Position numbers and translations under genes: made by a program. This document shows, in pieces, positions 1-5,876 of a DNA stretch of 15,742 nt (position 1 is the first letter of the stretch; every line of letters starts with the position of its first letter). Under the pieces are notes generated by a model, which searched no databases, had not been told where the DNA came from, and was given only the letters and a program-made list of their open reading frames with translations. Source of the DNA: Tetmemena sp. SeJ-2015 (taxonomy: Eukaryota; Ciliophora; Spirotrichea; Sporadotrichida; Oxytrichidae); NCBI GenBank assembly GCA_027382625.1, contig JAJKFJ010008175.1, positions 1 to 15,742 of the forward strand, in the 5' to 3' direction.

Positions 1-1356
1 TCTCTGATGCAGACATCAATGAGAACTTCAAGAAGAGAACAGAGGCTCTAGTTACTCTTGAAGACAAGGCAAAGAATCTTGAAATTGACCAAGTTGAACT
101 TGATAAGATTCTTCAAGAGGCTAATAAAGTAAACCCAGGCAGTACCAAGGATTCTCAAGCAGCTATCCAAGATGTGAAGAAGCAAATCAGTGTGCAGCTT
201 GTTGAAAAGGATGCTCTTAAGAACAAAGTGAGTCTAGTAAAGGAGAAGATCAGAGCGAAGGACTTGTACAGAGACGACCCTTCCACTTTTGGGCCTCTTA
301 TCAATGAGATCTTCGACTTGAAGGCTCTTCTAGATGCTAAGCTTGCTCTATTCACTCAACTTGACAACCAACTCAAGTTTAATATCCTTCTTATCATTGA
401 TTTACTTTGAAGTTCTTCAAGAACAAGCATGGTGGAGTTGACTTCGAGAAGAAGTACTAATTCGTGGCAGGCAGAGCTCAAGACTTGCTCAAGAAGCTTC
501 AGTAAGCAAAGGAAGACAACTAAGTGGTGAAAGCTCTGGCTGAGGAATTTGATGGCTACACTTCTGACACTTAGGAAGAAGACTTCGTTGACAAAGTTAG
601 CGGAGAAGTCAAGGACATCATCTCTGGCGCAACTCAGGCACAAGACCAGCTAGACAAACTCAATGACAAGGTTAGAAGAGTACTTCATATATCTTTATAG
701 TGAAGTAGTATAAGTAGCTTTTATCTTAAGCCTTGAAGGGTCTGAAGGGCGAAGTTAATGCTGCTGAAATCGAAAGAAGAGCTCAAATAGAGATTGATGA
801 GCAGCTATCTCTTACTGAGAAAATAGTCAACGACCTCTTCCAAAGAGTCCACAGAAACAAACGCTTCTTCTTTCTTCCCTTTAAACATTGCAATAAAGCC
901 GAGAAACTTGCTCAAGTCAAGAAATTTAATAATATTCGAGCATTTTTCAACAGACCTAAGCACCAAATCAACTACAAGCCTATTTACTTTCCCTTATTCA
1001 ACTTCTAGCTGACTGGGTTAATAACAACAACTGCCCTGTATATGAGACTAGGAGGAGGCTACTACATGTTTGGATTGAATGTATCTTTGCCAAGATCATC
1101 AACGGTAAGTTGCTGATAAGAGTTGGAGGTGGATATATGGGAATTGACGAGTTCATGTTCTACTATGGCGCTCAGGAATTTTGTTTAGATAGAGGATCTA
1201 GATGGATAGGAGGAATTGGACTTGGACAGAATAGTGGATACTGAGTACAACAAGAGCGACTTGATTGCTCAATTCGGTGATGGCAAATCAGTCATTGGAG
1301 GACAGCAATTCAAGAAGAGACTCTCTCCAAGACCAGGCAGCACCAGACCTCAATGA
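1..1356 (+). CDS. Coiled-coil protein with C-terminal GAS2/GAR domain (5' partial, IES-interrupted)
   Basis: Open from base 3 with TAA/TAG as Gln, ending at TGA 1354-1356. After removing four IESs it gives 384 residues. The first ~290 residues are charged, heptad-like coiled coil (for example KDLYRDDPSTFGPLINEIF, then EEDFVDKVSGEVKDIISG), as in spectrin-repeat-type ciliate cytoskeletal proteins. A GAS2-related domain follows, with the diagnostic core LLIRVGGGYMGIDEFMFYYG encoded about 1106-1171. Proteins with this domain bind microtubules. The C-terminal tail is basic and Ser/Pro-rich (KKRLSPRPGSTRPQ). The start lies upstream of the window. The next locus (1510-2240) has a related TRR...VWI segment, so the two may be paralogues or parts of one scrambled gene. 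Family assignment is from motif recognition, not a search. The junction at 690-727 is the least certain. Confidence 0.8.
375..409. other. IES, 35 bp, pointer AAGTT
   Basis: AAGTT occurs at 375-379 and 410-414 around an AT-rich insert. The upstream frame (CAA CTC AAG) would run into TGA at 408. Excision gives CTC AAG TTC TTC AAG AAC and joins frame 0 to frame 2. The insert lacks GT-AG ends. Confidence 0.78.
690..721. other. IES, 32 bp, pointer TATCTT
   Basis: TATCTT is repeated at 690-695 and 722-727. The insert carries the in-frame TGA at 701-703. Excision gives CAT ATA TCT TAA GCC TTG AAG and restores the frame read from 733. Shorter repeats nearby (CTT, AAG) could also restore the frame with 35-44 bp inserts, so the exact boundaries are uncertain. 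Confidence 0.55.
905..999. other. IES, 95 bp, pointer AACTT
   Basis: AACTT lies at 905-909 and 1000-1004. Removal joins GAG AAA CTT to CTA GCT GAC TGG and leads directly into the GAS2-type region (KAEKLLADWVNNNN). Without removal the protein would carry ~31 unrelated residues and the frame would be wrong. Confidence 0.78.
1174..1210. other. IES, 37 bp, pointer AGGAATT
   Basis: The 7-base repeat AGGAATT is at 1174-1180 and 1211-1217. The unexcised frame hits TGA at 1242-1244. Excision gives YYGAQELDLDRIVDTEY, a natural continuation of the GAR domain. Confidence 0.87.
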
Positions 1357-1509
1357 GTCTGACTGCAAACTGAAAGAGACTTGAGTTCTCTTAACATGAA
1401 TGGCTCTAATTTTAATGAGTCATGATTTCTCATTTTATTCCTCTGAGTTTAGATACATATTTAGGGTTATCAATTTGTATAAGCAATGACAAGGTGAGCC
1501 AAGCCATGA
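1357..1509. other. Spacer between the two GAS2-type loci
   Basis: TGA-rich, AT-rich sequence follows the stop of the first locus. Near its end, 1482-1521 reads SNDKVSQAMKYRLG in frame 0, which looks like a further small coiled-coil MDS of the second locus. I could not find a pointer that joins it to the frame used from 1510. Confidence 0.4.
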
Positions 1510-2240
1510 AGTATAGATTAGGAGAGAGCTCAACTTACAGCTGAGATTGATTAAAGTCATATTTCATTGATGGAGTCGCTTCTTCCACAATCTGGACCCC
1601 AGAGAGAAGCTAAGCAGGAGAGAACAAGAGTGCGTTGAACTCACAAAGAGACTGCTGTAGTTCGATCAGCACATTTCAGAAATTGAGTCAACTCTCAAGG
1701 ACGATATTAACACACTCACTCAGCAATCACTCGCTGCAGAGGCCAAGAACATGACCGAGGTTGGCTAGAAACTTGCAATACTATGATCAAGAAAGACTAT
1801 CAAAAGCCCGCAAGTGCTTTGAAGGCAGTTCATGCTCAACTCGAGCAGTTGAAGAAGCAAGCAGATGCTCCTCACTTCGACCTGTTGAAGAAGAACATTC
1901 AAATTAAGAAAGAGATCCTTGCCAATCTTGCACTCATCAAGCAGGCCAGACTCCAATTCAACCAACTCAAGGTACAATATGAAAACAACAGACTTTACAG
2001 AGAATTATATAGGAACTTAAAAGCCCGTGAAAGGAGACTACGTAGATCAACTTCTTTAAGAGATAGATGCCCTGTACCTATCTCAAGACTAGGAGGATTA
2101 TAAATATCACAGTTTGGATCCAAGAAGATCTTTGCCATTTTATAACTTGACCCGCATATAGTAAATTGCTAGGAACTTAACAAGATGCTCGCCTACGAGG
2201 ATCATTAGAGGTAAATAGAATAAATAAAGAGTTACTCTGA
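1510..2240 (+). CDS. GAS2-type coiled-coil protein segment, incomplete at both ends
   Basis: After removing four IESs, 198 residues remain open before TGA 2238-2240. The segment is coiled coil (SRFFHNLDPREKL at 1574 on; HAQLEQLKKQADAPHFDLLK at about 1831-1890), then an LKTRRIINITVWIQEDL block. That block is alignable to RRRLLHVWIE of the preceding locus, and the DNA resembles it too (TGCCCTGTA, AGACTAGGAGGA and GTTTGGAT are shared). No start codon is evident and no RVGGGY core follows. It may be a diverged tandem copy, or MDSs of one long spectrin/GAS2 gene stored downstream of their proper position. An alternative junction would move the stop to 2242-2244. Confidence 0.6.
1555..1573. other. 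IES, 19 bp, pointer AGTC
   Basis: AGTC occurs at 1555-1558 and 1574-1577. Excision removes TGA 1568-1570 of the downstream frame and joins GAG ATT GAT TAA AGT to CGC TTC TTC (LTAEIDQSRFFHNLDPREKL). The pointer is only 4 bases. Confidence 0.6.
1767..1789. other. IES, 23 bp, pointer AGAAA
   Basis: AGAAA occurs at 1767-1771 and 1790-1794. The upstream frame ends at TGA 1784-1786. Excision gives MTEVGQKDYQKPASALK in one frame. This explains what at first looks like a one-base frameshift. Confidence 0.65.
1969..2030. other. IES, 62 bp, pointer AAGG
   Basis: AAGG occurs at 1969-1972 and 2031-2034. Excision converts frame 1 to frame 0 and gives FNQLKETTQINFFKRQMPC, leading into the LKTRR...VWI block that resembles the first locus. 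Confidence 0.68.
2144..2173. other. IES, 30 bp, pointer AACTT
   Basis: AACTT occurs at 2144-2148 and 2174-2178. Excision removes TGA 2148-2150 and gives DLCHFITQQDARLRGSLEVN, then TGA 2238. A 19-bp excision with the 3-base pointer CAT (2136/2155) is an alternative. Confidence 0.5.
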
Positions 2241-2412
2241 GTGAGGGATAAACCTTAAACAACTGATTTAAATTTATATATAAAACTGACCTACCCAAAC
2301 TAATTTTGTTTCATACGATTAGGCAATGTAGGCACAGTTCTATTTGTTGATGAATTTAATAAAATTGAAGAGCATTATAATTTTTTGGCGATTCTACAAT
2401 GCTCGCAGCTCA
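2241..2412. other. Tail-to-tail spacer
   Basis: AT-rich sequence between the stop of the second GAS2-type locus and the stop of the minus-strand WD40-like gene. I see no conserved coding frame, telomere-like C4A4 repeat or RNA gene. It should contain two 3' UTRs and a chromosome breakage or spacer region. Confidence 0.5.
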
Positions 2413-5400
2413 TCAAGTTATTCTTTTTTAAATTGGTTAATTTCTTGTATCTACACAGCTTTTGGGTCTTTTGTGCTATGAATCCTAATTGCAAGTAAGG
2501 AGTGAACCTTACCCTTGCTTTGCATTTGATAGATTCCTCTTATCGAATATGATAGTGCAGAGTCTTCTTTGCCCTAGATCTAGGTATAAGTAATCCACCT
2601 TAGTTTTGATAAAAGCTATTGCAGCCATTTCTTGCGCTTATCTTGAAGATATCAAAATCTGGTTAGTAGGATCAATAGAGATGGAGGTTATTGCGCATTC
2701 TTTTAACAAATGAATAAATTATATGCGTTTTTGTGATAGCATTCTTTATGGAATAAATTGATGTGATAGAGCTTTTAGAGATCCACTGAGTTGAAAACGA
2801 TGAGTGTGCCATTTTCCATGCCCACTAACACAGGCCCATTGTCATAGGGGCCATACTCGAGTGCAGTTATACGCAGAGAGGTTTTAAATGCTCTTATCAG
2901 AGAGGCGGAAGGATTTGCGCAGTTTGCTTGAAGAAGGAACGACGAATCCCTTATGGCAGTAGTGCTTTCTTCGTTTTCGGTTTGATAAGAGCCTACTACC
3001 AATAGCTTCTCAGGACTCCTGTTAATCATAAATAGATAGAAGGATTAATTAGAAGTTGATGGTAAAGTCAACAAAGTCATTGTACCTATCTGACCAAAAT
3101 GCAATCTAATTTAAATGTATGAATGTGACCAGTCTAGTTTCTAAAATATGAAGTCATCAAGGCTCTTCATGGTTAGGTTGTAATTCGAGAGAATAGGCTG
3201 CAATTCAAGGAAGGAGCTAAACTTGCTATTTTTGCCAACGTAGTCTATTCGCATTTACTTTTTATCTCCAACAAAGACAAAATGTTTATATAAGAAGTAA
3301 ATTTATCAATAAAGACATTACTTCCAAATATTCTTATGATTCCCAACTCAATCTCTTTAAATGAAACATTATATTTTTTAAAAAAAAAAAAAAACATGTA
3401 AGGTATATATATATTCTTGAGAGTCCCCATTATTTACTAATTTAACTTCAGATTTTTCACATCTAAATTTAGGGAGAGACATTTGTCCAAACCTGGGCAA
3501 GTCTTTATCAAAAGCCATCTTAGGAGTAGAGATCTCATCATGATCCTAATCTTCTGTCTTTTCTTCTTACTCTATGCTTTAGCTTATTTTCGAATCAGAG
3601 TCAGCTGAGTTTTCAATTTTAGCAACAAACCTCTCTGATATTTTGTAAATTCTATAATTAAAAAGAAACCAATATATATATATATAAAGCTAAGTTTAGG
3701 ACAAAAGAGATTTGCTTATTTGGCAATAGACATAAAGCGTGGAATTCTGGTAGATGTTGTTTATCAACTTAAAGCTAGCTAGTCTCAACTCATTACTTTT
3801 TATTAATTTGTGACTCTTTAATTTGTAATGACTCGATCTGTTTACAAAGTTTCCGAAATGCCTTCCTATTTCTCCTTCATCTCCAACTAGTAGTGCCCCC
3901 TTTCTTTGGTCGGAGGAGAGTGAGAGAGTTTGGTTTTAACTATTCAAATTTTAAGTGAGCAAAGAATGAGCGAGAATTTAGCCAGAGGCAGCAACTTTCA
4001 ATTAATCCGAACTGTTGAAGTTTAAGGAGAGCTTACGCTTCGTTTCATAGCCACCCTTCGTAAAGATCTTCTTCTTTAGCTCTATTTTAGCTTCGTTCTC
4101 TTTCTCAGCAAGTAGATTAACTTTAACCTTATCATCAAATATATTGTTCTCTTACCATCTATGAGTAACTTATAATCATGGAAGTAGACACTAGATATCC
4201 TTTTGTCTTGATCATTATCGAAGTAGAGATTATCTCTGACTGCTTTCTTGAGAATGCGATGGTGGTTTATAATTTCATTTTCATACATGGAGTCTATGCC
4301 ACTGCTTTAATCATCTCCCTCCTCAGGTATATTCTCAAGTCTCTCTCCTTCATTTTAATAGTTTTCTTTTTCTTTATTTGCACCTCCCCTAATACTTGCA
4401 AACTATTTATCTATGGTGCGCGTCTTTTTGGGTTATTTTTAGCTTGTTTTAAGTAGTTCTAAGATGATGATTTGAGTTTGGAGTCTTTCTATCTGTGTTT
4501 TTAGATCTGACAGAATATCTTCTTGTCTTTTTTCAATCACCAATAAGATCCGAGAGGGGTTGTTGTCGTCCAAAAATGCAGCGTAGATTATTCTCTTGCA
4601 ATTTTTAAATCTAAAGTAAGTGTAATTAAATTGTTAAAAGGTAAAGTATTGAGATATTATAGAGGATTTGGGTTTAATAAATAATTTTTTACTTCTAATC
4701 TGAGAAGGGAAAACAATTTAAACAGAAATCATTAAAACCAATTACATCAATTATTTACCACTGTTTATTAAAAATTAATTATTGAGATAATTAATTTAGT
4801 CTCTTGCTGTAGCTATCAACATCATACTCAGTGAGCATAATTGGAAGATTGGTGTGCTTATTGTAGCACAGGACTTTAAGGTTTCTCTCACTTGCAACTA
4901 AGAAGTATTTCTTGTCAAATTAACTAATACTAATACTCATGTTAGTTTAGAGTAAAGTGCAAAAATTTAATTCGTAGTTGTTTCTGAAGCCTCGTTTCTT
5001 CTTCTAGCTAAATGACAGATGGTGAATAGGATGATCATTTTTCAATCGAAAGACTATTCCTCCTTCTTCCTCTGATACCACTTTCTCTTAGCCTTTGGCA
5101 TTAGTTTTAATCAGTCTAGAGTTTAGCGGAGATGCTCTGACATAAGTATCGCTATCACTCAGACCCATTGAGGAAAAAACTCTATCAATTCTATCAGGCA
5201 CTAGGCTTCTCCCATTTCACCTATCAGCAAGGATAAAGCTATCTTCATACCCTCTTCTCATTCCATTACTCTAAAGCACAAAGTTTTAACTTAAATATTA
5301 ATAATAATGCAAGCAAATGAAATAACCTTTACCTAGGACTCGTCAGTTTGGAAATCAGGATTGAAGTACATAAATGATTTATTCTTTAGTTGCTGCGAGC

Positions 5401-5532
5401 TAATGATGCTTCTTTTGCCTCTATTGTTAAACTGCGAAGGCCGAGGTACCTCCACTATTTCATTTTACACTTAACAGCACATTATAACATATGCATTTAC
5501 ATACTCTATTTAATACACATTTAGTTCCCCAT
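2413..5532 (-). CDS. WD40-like beta-propeller protein with MGN...CC N-terminus (complete, IES-interrupted)
   Basis: Reads from ATG at 5532 down to TGA at 2415-2413. Removing seven IESs and one 62-nt intron leaves 854 codons (853 residues). The mature N-terminus is MGNQMCCQVQ, a pattern suited to N-myristoylation at Gly2 and palmitoylation at Cys6/Cys7, which suggests a membrane-anchored protein. Beta-propeller-like blades recur: KKYFLVASERNLKVLCYN early, GALLVGDEGEIGRHF and FVFVGDKKQMRIDYVG in the middle, then GPVLVGMENGTLIVFNS and ITSISIDPTNQILISS near the end. A charged helical insert (EKRQEDILSDLKTQIERLQ) lies around residues 215-250. It resembles large WD40-repeat proteins common in ciliates; the partner or cargo is not inferable. 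The 5' end faces the next gene head to head across 344 bases. Confidence 0.85.
2695..2738. other. IES, 44 bp, pointer GCATTCTTT
   Basis: The 9-base repeat is at 2695-2703 and 2739-2747. On the minus strand, excision gives CAT AAA GAA TGC GCA ATA ACC (HKECAITSISIDPTNQ), joining two blades of the WD40-like protein. The retained form reaches a TGA shortly downstream. Confidence 0.92.
3282..3395. other. IES, 114 bp, pointer ATGT, with a poly(A) tract
   Basis: ATGT occurs at 3282-3285 and 3396-3399. The insert is very AT-rich and contains a run of about 15 A (3379-3394). On the minus strand, excision joins EYIYTLH to FVFVGDKKQ in one frame. Confidence 0.78.
3646..3684. other. IES, 39 bp, pointer TAAA, with (TA)n
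   Basis: TAAA occurs at 3646-3649 and 3685-3688 around an insert containing alternating TA (about 3671-3686). Minus-strand excision gives SQTQLYKISERFVAKIEN. The minus-strand left end lacks GT, so an IES fits better than an intron. Confidence 0.73.
4128..4150. other. IES, 23 bp, pointer CTTA
   Basis: CTTA occurs at 4128-4131 and 4151-4154. Minus-strand excision gives GAT GGT AAG GTT AAA (KLLIDGKVKVNLLAEKEN). Without excision, the upstream frame switches to unrelated residues for the next ~25 codons. Confidence 0.68.
4592..4799. other. IES, 208 bp, pointer TCTCTTGC (longest in window)
   Basis: The 8-base repeat is at 4592-4599 and 4800-4807, flanking strongly AT-rich DNA rich in TTAATT. On the minus strand, excision joins DVDSYSKR to IIYAAFLDDNNPS in frame. 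No open frame or transposase similarity is visible inside. Confidence 0.93.
5191..5220. other. IES, 30 bp, pointer CTATCAG, removes an in-frame TGA
   Basis: CTATCAG occurs at 5191-5197 and 5221-5227. The insert length is a multiple of three but carries TGA (minus strand, 5219-5217). Excision gives SFILADRIDRVFSSMG and removes the only stop in that stretch. Confidence 0.92.
5271..5332 (-). other. Probable spliceosomal intron, 62 nt
   Basis: On the minus strand the insert starts GTAAAG and ends CTTTAG, is AT-rich, and lies between TCC TAG and AGT AAT with phase 0 kept. It is also flanked by the 3-base repeat TAG (CTA at 5271-5273 and 5333-5335), so an IES with a TAG pointer cannot be excluded by sequence alone. 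Confidence 0.65.
5478..5515. other. IES, 38 bp, pointer CACATT, at the start of the WD40-like gene
   Basis: CACATT occurs at 5478-5483 and 5516-5521. On the minus strand, excision joins ATG GGG AAC TAA ATG to TGC TGT TAA GTG, creating MGNQMCCQVQNEIVEV. If it were not an IES, translation could start at the ATG at 5482 instead. Confidence 0.72.
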
Positions 5533-5876
5533 TTTAAATAATATTTACTTACTAAATTGCAAATAGCATATCATGACATGCTACTTCTCTTTTTTAATTA
5601 AAATTATTGCTCCATAATTTTCAAAGCTCATTTTGTGAAAAATACTTGAAGTTATATTTCCTATCTAAAAACGTCCGAATTAGAACTCTTATTCAAATTT
5701 AATTGAAGTTTTTGAATGGTTTAAGGTTTTGCTTATTTGTTGCTGAATGAGCATTTGATCGAATAGTAAGTAGATACTTTGAATGGATTTCAGGCATATC
5801 GTATCAAGATATATTTAATTATGAATCTAAAATATGAGATTTGACTGAATGAAGTAGATACTTATAAAATAAATAA
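5533..5876. promoter_or_regulatory. Divergent intergenic region (head to head)
   Basis: These 344 bases of AT-rich, stop-dense DNA separate the start of the minus-strand WD40-like gene from the start of the plus-strand gene at 5877. It must hold both 5' UTRs and, if the genes end up on separate nanochromosomes, a fragmentation site. I see no telomere repeat, TATA-like element that I would trust, or RNA gene. Confidence 0.45.

Noticed and set aside
155..643. Minus-strand ORFs opposite the first gene
   Set aside because: They are antisense shadows of Lys/Glu/Leu-rich coiled-coil coding sequence and do not extend under the ciliate code in a coherent way.
1740..1790. One-base frameshift, suggesting a pseudogene
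   Set aside because: The AGAAA pointer pair at 1767/1790 explains the frame change without an indel.
1783..2103. Free-standing 106-residue ORF under the standard code
   Set aside because: It is one MDS plus part of an IES. Its last ~40 codons are out of the frame that aligns with the neighbouring GAS2-type locus.
3379..3394. Poly(A) run as a retrocopy tail
   Set aside because: It lies wholly inside an IES bounded by ATGT repeats, with coding sequence on both sides.
5217..5219. In-frame TGA read as tryptophan
   Set aside because: A direct repeat brackets it and excision removes it. All other genes end at TGA next to AT-rich sequence, so TGA is a stop here.
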